Source: Haemaphysalis longicornis (lineage: Eukaryota > Arthropoda > Arachnida > Ixodida > Ixodidae). Taken from it: a stretch of DNA of 64,000 nucleotides. Made by a program: the position numbers and the translations under genes. How positions within the stretch are numbered: position 1 is the first letter of the stretch; every line of letters starts with the position of its first letter. The stretch covers positions 59,845,860 through 59,909,859 of the forward strand of contig CM023454.1 in NCBI GenBank assembly GCA_013339765.2, given 5' to 3'. Positions 22,672 through 34,560 of this stretch are shown one piece after another. Under the pieces are notes generated by a model. That model saw only the letters and a program-made list of their open reading frames with translations. It searched no databases and had not been told where the DNA came from.

Positions 22672-23036
22672 AGTTTATTTGCCTTTAAATATTTCCCAAT
22701 GATTTCTTCAAGGAACCTGGATACGAGGAAAATAGACTGGAGGAAGGCGGGTTTGAATTTATCTACTGATTCAAGGACCAAAAAACTGGGATAGAGCTCT
22801 GGTTTCGGGATGTTGATGGTTGGTAGGGATGAGAAGAAAACTTCAGTGCGGCCCCTTTCCAGGGACCGATCACGTTTTGAGGGGATTTTTGATTTATCCT
22901 TACGGCATCGGAAAAAGCAAAGAAATCGGGATACTTTCTTCGTCAGTCTTCCCGTGATAGCTCAAGCGATCGCGGAGCTCTCTGCCAGGTGAACACAGAG
23001 GGAGCCCATCCGAGGGATCATGACCTATGCTCCAAC

Positions 23037-23150
23037 GGCCACTGTTTGAGGTTTCTACCCTACATCTTATAACTCATTACCATGGTTGGTTACAGCCACC
23101 GTTTGAGGTTTTTACCCTTCACCTTAAAACTGATTACCACGGTTTGTTAA
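23037..23150 (+). repeat. two 57-bp tandem units at the 5' end of the minus-strand LINE
   Basis: Units 23037-23093 and 23094-23150 share GCCAC.GTTTGAGGTTT.TACCC, CTTA.AACT and ATTACCA.GGTT. They lie just beyond the presumed ORF1 start of the LINE to the left, so they may be 5' UTR monomers. Confidence 0.8.
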
Positions 23151-23590
23151 AGCGTGTGTATAGGGGCTCGGGGTCCACGGGGTCGCCAATACCGTCAGCA
23201 AGATTACTCACGGTACCCCGTGCAGGGGACTACACAAAGAGAAATCTTTAGGATAATTCTAAGGGCAGTGGTTGGTTGCGAGAAAGGGCCTTACAGGGCA
23301 CAGTTGCTAAAGTGATCAAACATTAGGTTTCTGCGGCAAGAATAAAGATAGTTCGATATATTTTGTATGGATATCGCTATTCGAGAAGAAGAGTGAAAAT
23401 TAATGTACAATGATGTGGTTGCAAGCTACGTGATTTTGCATAAACTAATAAGAAATTTTTACTGCGCTTTGTCAATATCGTGCAAGAGTTAAAAACAAAC
23501 GGTTGCATTTTATTGAAGTACCAAGAGTTTTTCGCATGTATATATTAAACTGTGCGAAAAATCAGGTGGAAATGAAAAACAAAGCACAAC

Positions 23591-23790
23591 CCACCACGGT
23601 GGCTAAGTGGGTACAGCATTGCTCTGCTGAACCCGATTACGCGGATTCCATTCCTGTCAAAAAGGTGGGTTTCAGAAGGAAGGGAACAATTAAAACACCG
23701 GCACGGTACTTTCCGTGTGTTTATCCCCGTACTTTCACTCAGATACAACTACGTTTTTTCTTGCTGAGAGAAAGGGTTTATTGAGAGTTT
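23591..23790 (+). mobile_element. tRNA-derived SINE, degenerate
   Basis: CCACCACGGTGGCTAAGTGG has the form of the tRNA head and A box (TGGCTAAGTGGGT). GCGGATTCCATTCC at 23641 is a decayed B box (GGTTCGAATCC type). The body has the alternating GGTGGGTTTCAGAAGG and AATTAAAACACC segments usual for arthropod tRNA-SINEs, and the 3' end is unclear. RNA polymerase III transcription would start near 23590. The B box is poor and the cloverleaf cannot be completed, so this is not a functional tRNA gene. Confidence 0.65.
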
Positions 23791-25799
23791 CTGACGCGAC
23801 CTTTTATGCCACATGGAAACATAAAGTTTTGCTTTTGGATTCTATACGTTAACATAAGTTGCATATGACGGTTATATCAGTCATGCCCTCCCTTTTTTAT
23901 CAAGAGGCCATGACGTCAAACTTGAAATTTGGATATTTCTAAATACCCGTTTGTCTTGATATCTATTATTTCAAAATTTTCTAGATATTAAGAGAACACA
24001 CATAGCTACGCACATTACATACATACACACAAACTTCCCAGACACTTTTTGTAATTTCTATTGTCGTCGGAAACTGTAGCTTGTGCATTTCGAGGGGCGC
24101 TGCCCTGTGCGACCACCAAGAAAAATATTTGTATGATTGTAGTGCGTCGTTTAGTTTTATTTGTTCATAGCCTTTCGATCGTACATTCAGGTGACCCAGT
24201 GTATGTTATTTCGTCAGATATTGATTCTTTTGTTTCTCTGGTTGTTTTCCTTTTAATGAGACTTTCACAGATTCCTGGAGCCAAAGGAGGTACTAAACGC
24301 AATGTAATGGTTTCAAATTACACAAATTCATACTTTGTCGTTATATTTCCTTTAAAAAAACGTACCCATTAAACATATTCCAATTTATTTCTCGCATTCA
24401 TGAAACTGTGCCCTAACACTTGCTTGTATGCACACTTTTTTGTCACCTCAGTGCAAAACTGTGTGTAGTGCCCCCTTCTGTTGAGTGGAAGCACATCACT
24501 TGACGTCTACAGTTCCGAATGTTAAGAAAATGCTGGAGGGTCATGGTGAGGGCGTTCTAATTTCCGGCTGCAACCTAGGATAATGTTGAAATTGAGTAAA
24601 AAAGATGCAAATATGAACAGCCAGTGTAGGATGATCAAGTTCCTTAATTAAGACACAATCATAATTTTTTACAGCGCAGAAGTTTCTCGTGCCACTGCTG
24701 TACCACCTACGTAGCGAAGATCAGATTTATCAGAGTTTGTATCTCAAACTGTGGCTTTAAGGTATTGTATTGTTAAGTGTTTTGTGCATTTTTGTTAGTA
24801 ATAACTTTGTAGCTGGACAGCTGTAAATCTGTGCAGGTATCGCATGCATTAACCTGGAAGAAAATATTTACATCTCGTTAAGATTTGTCTAAATGCATCT
24901 TAAGTGATCCAAGGAAGCCTCCTTTGAGAACTGCCGTTGTAAAAATAATTTTCCCTTAGGAATTAAACTATTTGCTAACGGGGAATTTTAGGTCTGTGTA
25001 AGTACAGAGCTATGCACTAAGCTTGCCTTATGTGGCACGAAATAAATGGTGAATGAGCGTATTGATTAGGGGAACCACCTAATTTCTTAAGCTCGCCTAC
25101 TAACACATGGCCCTTAGTTACAAGAACTAAAATGTCATGTTTACTTCGTTGTTGGGAAAATTATTCATTGAAAAAATTGCGTACGAACGGTTGCTCACTG
25201 AACAAAACACCTTTCGAATTTTATAGAGAACCTTGCGACTGATAGGGAAAGATCAAAGCTTTTTGGCATGCAGGCCACTCTACATAAGACGCTGACTTCA
25301 TTGTTGGTAAAATGGCCAAATCGTTTTTTTTTGTCCACAAATGGCTAGCTTTGGGCTAGGCTATTTTGAAGAGCGGCTTCCCAAAATATGTGGTGTTTCC
25401 CGGTTTGAATCTGAAATACGGATGCACTCTTGTTCAACTACAAAGCTTTCGGAAGAAGCTGCGTAGCTACCGGTTACAGCCGTATGGCCTCACCTGAAGT
25501 TGGCGTCGACTTTGTTTGCAGAGGCGTACTGAGCTAGCGGGGCTTCTCCGGCAACCACCGACACTACCCTTCCTCTCAGAAAATGCAGTCATGCAGTGTA
25601 GCTGTAGTAAAAATAGTTATTGATTATGAATTGTGGTTCCTAATGGGTAGCCAACCAGCTGATGCCGAATCAGACAAGTGGGCATATTCCTCTCATTCTT
25701 TCAGGGTGGCTGTGTCAGCAAACTTTATTAGTTGTCGTGACTCATTGGTTGATACTCAATGCGAATCTCAGTTTGGTGCCTAATCAATGCCGCTGTCAG
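23791..25799. other. unassigned AT-rich DNA
   Basis: No domain is recognisable in any frame; the longest open frame (24061-24372) has no features. A short CA/TA-rich microsatellite (ACATACATACACACA) lies near 24020. Confidence 0.5.
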
Positions 25800-26992
25800 C
25801 ACTGTTGGTTGTTAAAGGGGCATGTTACGCCGGATCTTTGTAGCAAATAAAGGGGAGCTTTCTCCATTTGTGCAGCGAGCACAGCTCTTTTGAATTGCTA
25901 TGACCATATTTATGAGGTAGTTTGGGGGATGTGACCAGACAAGCGAAGCAAATTCATGTTGGGGGCGGACAAATGTTTTCACGGAATATTTCGCGGAAGT
26001 TAGACTTAGTAAAATGCAGGTTACGGCTGAGTTATTCTAATGATCTTGACGGACAAAAGTTTCGTTGAATATTTCGCGGAAGTTAGACTTAGTAGAATGC
26101 AGGTAACGGCTTAGTTACTCTAATGATCTTGAGGCACTGGCGCAGATGGTAGTGATGTCAGTGGCTCATGAAAGGTTATGTGTGAGATGAACTCTGAGGT
26201 ATCTTTAGCTAGAGACTGCGAAAACACTTCATTATTGATTCCGTAGGAAACACGTATTGGTTCAGCGTACGACTAAGGATGATGGTTTTACATCTCGATG
26301 TGTTTACGTCATTGGCCAAGCATCACACAATTTGATAACTGGGTCAAGGTTTTTCTGCGAGACATAATGATGAATTAATTTTTTAATAGGTTGGTACATT
26401 AGGCAATCATGGGCGAATATGCGTATGCAGGATGTTTGACTCTTTTCCAGGGTATTAATATAGACAAGAAACAGATTTGGGGCAATAACGCAGCCCTGCG
26501 GCACACCCGAGGTTACAAAGGACAAAAGTGATGAGTCGCTATAGATGACAGTATATTGTCTACGGAGTGACAGAAAATACCAAATCCATGAAGAGGTTGG
26601 CGAACATAATTGAATAACAGATAATTTGTAAATTAGGCGGTAATAAGATGCGTGATAAAATGCTTTTGAACAGTCTAAACACATGCAGTCTGTCTGAAAA
26701 TTGTTATTCATATTAGTCTGAAGGTCATTTGGGAATTCAAGTAATTTTCGCAGGATCAACCCTTCCTGAACCAACCTTGATTTGGAGAAAAAATCGTTTG
26801 ATTCATGGTGGTTAAGTATATGGGAAATGATGATGTGCACCAGAAATTTGCAACAAATTGAAGTAAGTGAAAGGGTGCGAAAATTCTGGCGCAGACGCTT
26901 GTCTCCAGATTTATATTCAGTATAACTTTGTGCAATATTCCAGTCATCTGGTAATTTACCAGACGATAATGATTGCTGAGAAAGAGGCACAA
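25800..26992 (-). pseudogene. CR1/L2 LINE reverse transcriptase, catalytic box altered
   Basis: An open frame of 228 codons (26304-26990). SGKLPDDWNIAQSYTEYKSG, then the RT N-terminal motifs, CLDCSKAFYHASYYRLIYKL (first Asp), FVTSGVPQGCVIAPNLFLVY (GVPQG), and CIRIFAHDCLMYQ, where FADD has become FAHD. To the left, in other frames, HEFASLVWSHPPNYLINMV near 25.95-25.9 kb is the conserved thumb/connection sequence of CR1-like LINEs. One Asp of the catalytic pair is lost, so the enzyme is dead whatever the frame. Confidence 0.8.
25966..26133 (+). repeat. 84-bp tandem duplication inside the LINE
   Basis: Units at 25966-26049 and 26050-26133 share AATATTTCGCGGAAGTTAGA and the following bases nearly unchanged. 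They lie over the thumb-coding part of the CR1/L2 ORF2, so the duplication came after coding function was lost. Confidence 0.9.
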
Positions 26993-27776
26993 TATTTTAC
27001 TCGTTATGGGAATGGTAATTTTTAGTCTTTCTGAACTATTATCCTCAACAATGGCTGAGCTGGACCGTTTTAACTAATTTATGAGGCATGGAATACCTTC
27101 CTTGGTGATTTCGATGGGCTGCATGTAATGGTATTCTGATTCCGGTACGTCAGGAAGAGAAGATTCATCTTCCGGAGTGAATATGCAGGTGAAAAGGGTA
27201 TGGAAAGGAGAATGGCATTGACGGTTTGAAGAGGTTCGTGGTTATCTTCATAGAGCATTATACGGTTTGTGTCACGATGACGAGCTATATACGTCCAGAA
27301 CTTTTTCGGGTTAGTTTTTAGAAGAGAACCCAGGTGTATTGAAAGTTACTTTGAGTTTAAAGAGCGTATTGCAATGCAGCACTCGAACAAACAATGCTTC
27401 TAAGTGTTCTAGGAAGTTCGTGTGCGCAGGTGTCCCGCTTTTTGTTGCAAACGTTATTTTCTATTTCTTATCTAGCTGATTGACTTAGTGAACCAGGGCT
27501 TATATTTGTCGTTAGTAATATAAATCAAGGGAACGTACTGTTGTATCGGGGCTACCATCTGCCCTCGGAAAAGTTCCCAGTTATTCTTTATAGAACGGTT
27601 AATAACGGAGGGCTAAAATAGCTGATAGAAAAACATTTCCAATTTGTTTATTTCTGCGTAGATACCTTTCCTGTATTCTCAAAATTTTTTGGTAGTTTAA
27701 TTTGCGAAAGTCAAAGGAAAGTTAAGAATGATTTCAGTTATTGAAGAAGTCTGTGGTCACTACACCTTTATAGGTG

Positions 27777-28330
27777 TTAAACCTCTGCGACAGTTTTACG
27801 TGCACTGGTTATTACGAGGTCTAAAGTGTTGCTTTCTCGGGTAGGTTCAGTGTCTATCTGTACAAGGTTAAAATCAAGCGTTAGGCTGATAATATTGTTA
27901 GATCTGTTCAAGGGGACTACGATTAGCTTCCAGTCTTTCTGTGGCACATAAAAATCACCCAAAAGAAAAAATCTGTTTTGCAAAAACACATTGCGTGGAC
28001 ATTAGGTGAAAGACCTAATTGCGTTAGGACACCGGTAGCAGTTCCCGATTGGAACATCAGTAGGGCTAGGTTTGCATGCTATCAAGAAAATCTCAAGTGC
28101 GCACCTGGTGTAAATAATTTAGAATTATAGCATTTTCCTAATGCCTAGAAGAACGCAACCACATCTTCCGTCAGTGCAATCTTTACGGTAAATATAAAGG
28201 CGTTTTAATGTCAGCAAGCTTTTGCTATCGTTAGTATCGGCGTGAAGCCACGTCTCAGTAAGCAATTGAATGTCTGATTGGTAATCATCGACGAGAGAAC
28301 CAACTTCTTATCTCTTAGGCATCAGGCTAC
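27777..28330 (-). pseudogene. CR1/L2 LINE endonuclease
   Basis: DIQLLTETWLHADTNDSKSL (about 28260, shifted frame) has the catalytic TETW motif. FFLLGDFYVPQKDWK (about 27965) is the GDFN motif with Asn changed to Tyr, and DFNLVQIDTEPTRESNTLDL and VITSAR are the T.ES.LDLV segment preceding the SDH motif. The catalytic Asn to Tyr change and frame breaks mark it as inactive. Confidence 0.75.
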
Positions 28331-28486
28331 AGATGTTTGTAAAAGTAATGCATATTGAAATTGTGTTCGAAACGGGGTTACCTTCGTGGCGTTTTTTTGT
28401 TCACGTGTTAGCTTTGTGACAACGCATTTCGCAGTGCATGCTTATTTTTGAGCTGTCTCTTTGATAGAGCTATTTCGTCAGTATTG

Positions 28487-29160
28487 CTATCGATGACCTA
28501 GGCTTTCTTGCCGATGCGCGAAGTGTTGACGGCGAGATAAACTTTCGCATGTTGGTCCTGACGAAGTCGTACAACGTTTTCTTTTTTGTCTTGTAGCGAA
28601 TGAGAAATCTTCGTTGATTGAAAAAGGTGTCCCTTTAGGTTTTCCCGCAAACGAGAGAACTTCCTGTTTATCATTCAAAAAAGTAAATTTGGCAATATTG
28701 GGTCTGTCTATGCCTCCTTTGTACATCCCTTCCCTATGTACGTATTCAAATTGAGAACCTGTTTTTCTGTAATCCCAATTTTAGGCCGCAGAAGTTGATT
28801 GCTTTTCGCTTAATTTGGCCCAATCTTCCTCAGGGTCATCAGCTATCCCAAACACCACCAAGTTGGACCTTCGCTGCCAATTTTCTGAGTCATCGCACCT
28901 GGACGCTATTGTGGGTATTCATCTAGAGAGATCAAGAATGGTTTATCTGCTGTGTTAGTATCGGCTCCACTTTGGGATGTAGGGTTCGTTTCCAGTGTTA
29001 CAAATTTCGCTTTCAGTGCCGAAATTTTATTTAAGGAGCATGCCTGTCTGTCTTTGATGCCCTAAAGTTCGGCCATCAATGTCTCTTTCGAATCCTCAAG
29101 CTTACACATTGTTTCCAAAGCCGCAGAAAAAGCCTCACCCGCGGTTTTGCTAATACGGAC
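28487..29160 (-). pseudogene. CR1/L2 LINE ORF1
   Basis: A coiled-coil-like N-terminal part (LETMCKLEDSKETLMAEL) precedes ENWQRRSNLVVFGIADDPEE, the boundary motif of the RNA-binding domain. The C-terminal part is GIDRPNIAKFTFLNDKQEVL, GTPFSINEDFSFATRQKRKR. Order and spacing are those of L1-like ORF1 proteins in CR1/L2 elements. Interrupted by stops near 28.77 and 28.94 kb. Confidence 0.75.
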
Positions 29161-29326
29161 GGGGTTTGACTCGATGTAGCAACCATCAGTAAAAAGGTGA
29201 ACAAGTAGAGCACATGTTATGCGAGCACAACAGGAATCGGTTCAGTGCTTCAAACCAGACTGGATGGCACGACCTCAACATCATGCTACAATCCAGAAAT
29301 GATACTTTGGCAGCACATTCAAGTAA

Positions 29327-29702
29327 CTAACCTGCAACAACAGGGAACGTGAGCCGTGCATATTCGCTCTGGTTCCGTGCCCGAAGTGGACTGGTTTTCA
29401 ATGCCTTTTGTATCACTCGGGTTGCGTGCGGAGAATCGTCGTTGACTTTACAGGATGCCGGATTGGTGGGCTCGCCATATCCAAATTCGGCACAAGCAGC
29501 ACCGGAGGAGGCCAGTTGAAGAGCTCGTAATTCCGATACCTGTCGCACGTGCGGGAAGGTAGGCGGAGATAATCGAAGTCACTGAAACCAGCAAGAACCG
29601 GGCACGTGAGCGGTGCATAATCGCTGTGGTGGAGTGCCAGAAGTGGACGGGTTCTGAAGGCCTATTGTATACCTCTCGGTGCGTCAAATGGCCCTCTTGC
29701 AT
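29327..29702 (-). promoter_or_regulatory. presumed LINE 5' leader with two diverged repeats
   Basis: CGTGAGC(C/G)GTGCATA.TCGCT and the next 50 bases recur about 240 bases apart (from 29348 and 29596). The pair sits directly upstream of ORF1 on the minus strand and is GC-richer than its surroundings, as expected for a LINE internal promoter. Promoter function is inferred from position only. Confidence 0.45.
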
Positions 29703-31565
29703 GAGTTTAGTGCAAGCTGGAGGTCTCCTAGATGCATACGGGAGAAGAAATTATTTGTTGCTTTTCAGTGTATAACCAATGATGACAGGCCTGGCCAATA
29801 TTGCACACTAAACTCTGTTACAAATCAACGAAAATTTATACCACATTTACTAAAAATGGAAGTATCAGTGGCGCATCTCGGATGGTGCTGCCCGCGGTGC
29901 CGAGCATGACAGGGCAGTGAAAGACGACAAAACATGTGCGAAGGAGATATATATCTGTAAGAGCAGCAGATCTTGTAATAAAGAATCCTAAAACCACCGC
30001 TTAGAAACACTTTTTAGAAAGAATCGCTCAGCAGCTGTTTTTATGTTATCGGGAAAACAACACCAGATAGCTTCCGACTGTTCCTCTACGTAGCCGAAGC
30101 AGTACGTATTTCACCATAAAAGGAGAGGTGAACTGCACCTTACCATTCTTCGTCTGTTTTATGAAAAAGAAAGAAAACTTGACTACGCTTCATTGTGCCC
30201 CGACCGTGTCAATAGAAGACCCCAAAAACAGTTTTATTCTTACCACGAGATTCAAAAAACTAATGTGTAAGTTTGTTCTCTTCTATTTAAGGCGGCAGCA
30301 ACCGGCTCCACAAACGATGACAGAAAAAAACTGCCATCACGTTCGTGAAAAACAGTAACTCTTCTACAAGTTTAATCAGAATGATTTAGGCGTCGCCCCC
30401 ACTGACCGGGTTTTAGCCAAGAAATTTCGTTTCCACCAACGCCACCGGTAAGCAAGCCTTCTGTGCTACCGCTGCTTCCACCTCCCTACGAATAGACACA
30501 CTCGCCCAAGGTTTGATTGTAAACGAGGAAAAGAGAAAATAACGCGCCTTCTCATCAATGCAAGCTTTCTCTTCCCCCAAAAGCCAGGTACCTCACGTCA
30601 GAACACCTCCCGGCAAATCAAAAAGCGCAAGGGGTACTTTAAAATGTGTGCACAACACCTCGTTAATAGTACCGGCGACACAAGGAACACACCTAGCGCT
30701 GCTAACACCGCCAAAATGACATCCGGATGTCTGATGGAAGAAGTTTAAAAGATGACAAACATTCGGCGCGGAAAAAAAAGTTCGTAATCGAAGCTACAGT
30801 TTATTGATATTGGAGTAGCCGTGCGATTGCATTTGAAAAGAATGAAACGCGCAGAGTGTTATTCAGTCTTTGTAGGCTTTGATCCCGCTCTGTTTCGGCA
30901 TGTTGGAAGACTACTGATCTCAGTGAGGACATCGCCTTTGACTACGGCGTCGCATCGGTGATATCACAAGGGGATTGTCAGAAATTCAGACAGGTGTTCA
31001 TAGTTCACGTTAGAGTGGCACAAAGGAGAACATAGAGTTTTTTCAATATGGCACGCAATCTGTATGATACGGATTAAGATGTATTTTTTGGAAAGCTTGA
31101 AATTAGTTAGAAACCAACGCGGGAATTTTTCGATTCACAGCTTTTTCAAATTGTTAGCATTTATATGACAGGCCTTGTTTTTATCGTATTGCAAGGAAAA
31201 TTTGCAGCGGCGTAGTACACATATTTCGCGAATGATTGCGTGTCAGTGGAAATGATTTCGCAAGAAATGCAAGAAATACACACCGTAGTAGGCAGGTGTA
31301 GGAACAGCGTAAAGACCAAATGACACCCATGCGAATGGTTGACATGACAAAATTAACTACAAGACAAACGTGTAAATTCAGTTGTAGGGTGATTCAGTTG
31401 AAACACAAGAAGCTTCGGTATGCTTTATGAAATGCCTCCGGAAATGCGGGAAAAATGAAGTCGATAAAACAAAACAATTGCGTACTATTTAACCTGCGCT
31501 GTGAACAAAAAAACTGGACAATGCGTGTAATATATAACCTACGTACAAAAAGTTTGAAATATTTT
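29703..31565. other. unassigned AT-rich DNA
   Basis: No reading frame with recognisable domains, no repeats of note until the TA tract that begins near 31570. Confidence 0.5.
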
Positions 31566-31569
31566 TTTG

Positions 31570-31598
31570 AAATATATATATATATATATTACTATACT

Positions 31599-31676
<78 letters not shown>

Positions 31677-31683
31677 AATATAT
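31570..31683 (+). repeat. (TA)n microsatellite, left flank of gypsy B
   Basis: Nearly pure TA/AT for over 100 bases, running up to the first base of the LTR. The IYIYIY frames that it creates on both strands are not genes. Confidence 0.95.
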
Positions 31684-31845
31684 TGAAATGGTATTTATTG
31701 GGACGATCGATAGGGGTACGACCATGAGCTGAGTCATGCTAGTGACCTAACCCCAGTGCATGCCTACAGATGGAGGATTGTCCGTTGCACTCTCTGCGCA
31801 CTGGCGCATACCCCCAAACAGGAGATTGTCCGTTGCATTACCTCG
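31684..31845 (-). repeat. 3' LTR of gypsy B, internally deleted
   Basis: Starts (plus orientation) TGAAATGGTATTTATTGGGA, as does the right LTR, and carries the complement of AATAAATACCATTTCA. It lacks about 75 bases present in the right copy. The inner end near 31845 is approximate. Confidence 0.8.
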
Positions 31846-31849
31846 GTGA

Positions 31850-33179
31850 ATATCCTCTTTACAATCACTCCTCCGCTGAAGAGCTGCTATCATGGCTGCC
31901 TTGGGGCACGATAAAACGAGAGGGTCGTAGTAAGGCTTCATTCGTTGCCCATGAACTGTCGCTTTTCCACGTCGTCGTTCGTTGGGTGAAGGTTGTACTG
32001 GCTCGACAAGGTAATTAATGGGCGAGGTACTCTCCAGGACCAAGTATGGGCCGTGATAGTTAGAGAAAAACTTACTGCATTGTCAAGAAGTTGTGGATGG
32101 TACCCACAGCCACACTAGTGAACCGGGGGAGAAAGACACGTGTCTGAGGCTCTTGTCATAGCGATTCTTTTGCGTGAATTGATCGTTGGATTTAAATAGG
32201 TGGGCACGTTGACGGCATTCTTCGGCATAAGAGGATACTTGAGACACAGGCGAATACTCAGCGGCGTCAGCTCTGTACGGGAGAATGGTGTCAAGAGGGC
32301 AAGTCGGTTCACGGCCGTACAGAAGAAAAAACAGCGAGAATCCCGTAGCAGACTGCGTCGCGGTATTGTATGCGTACGTGACAAATGGGAGGACTGAGTC
32401 CTAGTTAGTATGGCCTGAAGAAACGCACATGGCGAGCATATCGCCGAGAGTGCGAATAAATCTCTCAGTGAGACCGTTGGTCAGCGGGTGATATGCCGTG
32501 CAGGTCCGATGAACAATGCGGCATTCAGCAAGGAGAGCTTCGGCAACTTCGGACAGGGAAACGCCGCTTCAATCGCTGACTAATTCCCTCGGGGCACCAT
32601 GGCGAAGGATGAAGCGATGTAAAACAAAAGAAGCCACGTCCCGTGCTGTGGCAGAAGGTAATGCGGCCGTCTCGGTGTAGCGTGTGAGATGATCAATGGC
32701 GATAATGACCCAATGGTTACTGGCAGGGGTACAAGGCAGTGGACCGTACAAGTCAATGCCCACACGATCGAAGGGGCCCTCTGGGAAAGATAAGGGCGGT
32801 ATTGGGCCGGTATGATGATAAGGCTGCGACTTGCGGCGCTTACAGTCAGGGCATGAGCGGACGAACTTGCAGACGAAGCTGTACCTCCGGCGCCAGTAGT
32901 ACCGTACATGTAGGAGCTGGTAAGTTTTCAGCACGCCCGCACTGGCGCACTGGGCGTCGTTTTGGAAGAAACGCAAAAAGTGGAACGCAAAAGGCGATGC
33001 ATGACTAGTAGCCACTTGCGGCTTCTAGGGACGCAAGTGCGGCGGTAAAGGATGCCATCCCGGATGGAAAAGTGAGACGCCTGTCGACGAAGTGCCCTGG
33101 ACACGGGAGCAGTAGCTTGGTTGGACAGATATCCCAGGATGGAAGTTATACAAGGCTCCTTGTGCTGCTCGTTGACCAT
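31850..33179 (-). pseudogene. gypsy B integrase with GPY/F module
   Basis: The zinc-binding part shows the second half VCKFVRSCPDCKRRK near 32860, with the His part decayed. The catalytic core has DRVGIDLYGPLPCTP (first Asp), HGAPRELVSD (second Asp), then an in-frame TGA, and TAYHPLTNGLTERFIRTLGD (Glu) in the same frame. KFFSNYHGPYLVLESTSPIN at about 32050 is the GPY/F module. All three catalytic acids are present. The reading frame runs on into the 3' LTR. Confidence 0.85.
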
Positions 33180-33439
33180 GTTATCGAACGACGGGGCGTT
33201 CAGGTCACCATCCGACTGTTCGAGCGAAGCAGTATCAATGGATAGAGGAGAACGTGATAGGGCATCGGCTTCTTGATGCTCGCGGCCGGAGTGGTAGAAA
33301 ATGTTAGCATGAAATTCTTAGAGGCTAAGAGCCCAGCGGTCGAGCTGGCCAGAAGGGTCTTTCAACGACGCAAACCAACAAAGGGCATGATGGTCCGTAA
33401 CCACATCGAAACAGCGGCCGTAAAGGTACGGGGTGCAAT

Positions 33440-34560
33440 TTGTTGATGGCTCATATGATGGTCAAGCACTTGTTTTCGGTTACCGAAGAAATATATTCTG
33501 CTTTCGTCAGAGCGCGGCTAGCATATGCAACAACGTATTCATCGATTTCTGGTTTACGCTGCGCGATAACAGCACCCAGGCCGATACCACTGGTGTCGAA
33601 AAGGAGTTCGGTAGGTGCTGGGGGGTCGAAGTGCCGAAGTATAGGTCGCTCTGTAAGCAGTTTGCGCAGCCGGGCCAATGCATTGTCGAAAGCTGGCGAC
33701 CAAGCAGTGATGTCAGTGCCATTCCCGAGAAGGCGCGTCAAGGAGGAAGTAATAGAGGCAAAGTCACGAACGAAACGGTGGAAATAAGAACAGAGCCCAA
33801 TGAAACAGCGCAGCTCATTCATTGTTCTCGGCTTGAGAAACTCTGCGACGGCTCGAAGTTTAGCAGGATCTGGTAGAATGCTTTCTGGAACCCACATGGC
33901 CAATAGTGGTAAGTTTGCGGGCAGCGAAGTGGCATTTGTTAAAATTAAGTTGAAGCCCAGCTGAATTCAGGCATTTCAAAACTTCTTCGAGACGTTGGAG
34001 GTGCGTGTCAAAGTCGGGAGAGAACACGACAACATCGTCTAAGTAACCAAAACATGTCTTCCACTTCAACCCACGCAAAATACTGTCCATCATGCGCTCA
34101 AATGTAGCTGGAGCATTGGAGAGGCCGACCGGCATGGCGTTAAACTAGTATAAACCGTGAGGTGTAATAAAAGCCGTTTTGGGCGATCGGATTCTGCCAT
34201 AGGAACCTGCCAGGAGCCAGATCGCAGCTCAAATGATGTCAAAAACTCTGCGCCTTGCAAGCAGTCGAGAGCGTCGTCTATACGCGGTCAGTGATATACG
34301 TCTTTGTGGGTAATTTTGTTGAGGCGTCGGTGATCTACGCAGAATAGAATAGAGCCGTTTTTCTTTTTGACCAGGAACACCGGGATGCCCAGGGGCTGCT
34401 GGATGGTTGAATAACATTTCTTTGCAGCATATCGGTCACTTGCGCTTCAATGACATTGCGCTCAGTAGCTGAGACATGGTAAGGTCACTGACGTAAAGTA
34501 GCATGGGTTCCGGTGTGAATGTGGTGGCGAACATTCCAAGAACGGCCCAAAGGAGTTTGC
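33440..34560 (-). pseudogene. gypsy B reverse transcriptase and RNase H
   Basis: FCVDHRRLNKITHKDVYH and PRIDDALDCLQGAEFLTSFE lead into FITPHGLY, FNAMPVGLSNAPATFERMMD and CFGYLDDVVVFSPDFDTHLQ (34055-34000), with an intact YLDD; the first catalytic Asp is replaced (SFEL instead of SLDL). After a frame change come LRCFIGLCSYFHRFVRDFAS and TELLFDTSGIGLGAVIAQRK, the RNase H start with its Asp, and YVVAYASRALTKAEYISSVT. At least three frames are used. Confidence 0.85.

Larger units (their letters stand above)
16470..22995 (-). mobile_element. I-clade LINE on the minus strand, almost complete
   Basis: Reading leftward: ORF1 with two to three zinc-knuckle-like motifs (22.67-22.1 kb), ORF1 C-terminal region (20.8-20.24 kb), then ORF2 with endonuclease (20.2-19.6), linker and RT (19.6-17.4) and RNase H plus C-terminal domain (17.4-16.47). 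A miniature LTR element (20806-22098) is inserted in ORF1. Without it the LINE is about 5.2 kb. Multiple frameshifts and a changed catalytic box make it dead. The nested LINE at 44.3-45.8 kb looks like the same broad family. Confidence 0.85.
25800..29702 (-). mobile_element. CR1/L2-type LINE on the minus strand
   Basis: Reading leftward: GC-richer leader with internal repeats (29.70-29.33 kb), ORF1 with coiled coil and RNA-binding domain (29.16-28.49), endonuclease (28.33-27.78), linker, RT (26.99-26.3) and the C-terminal part (26.3-25.8). All parts keep the order and strand of one element of about 3.9 kb, and most are frameshifted. No RNase H is present, in contrast to the I-type elements. 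Confidence 0.8.

Noticed and set aside
23591..23665. tRNA gene
   Set aside because: A-box and a weak B-box are present, but no complete cloverleaf can be drawn and a SINE-like body follows.
31455..31737. Open frames with long IYIYIY runs on both strands
   Set aside because: Translation of a (TA)n microsatellite; the same happens at 36993-37238.
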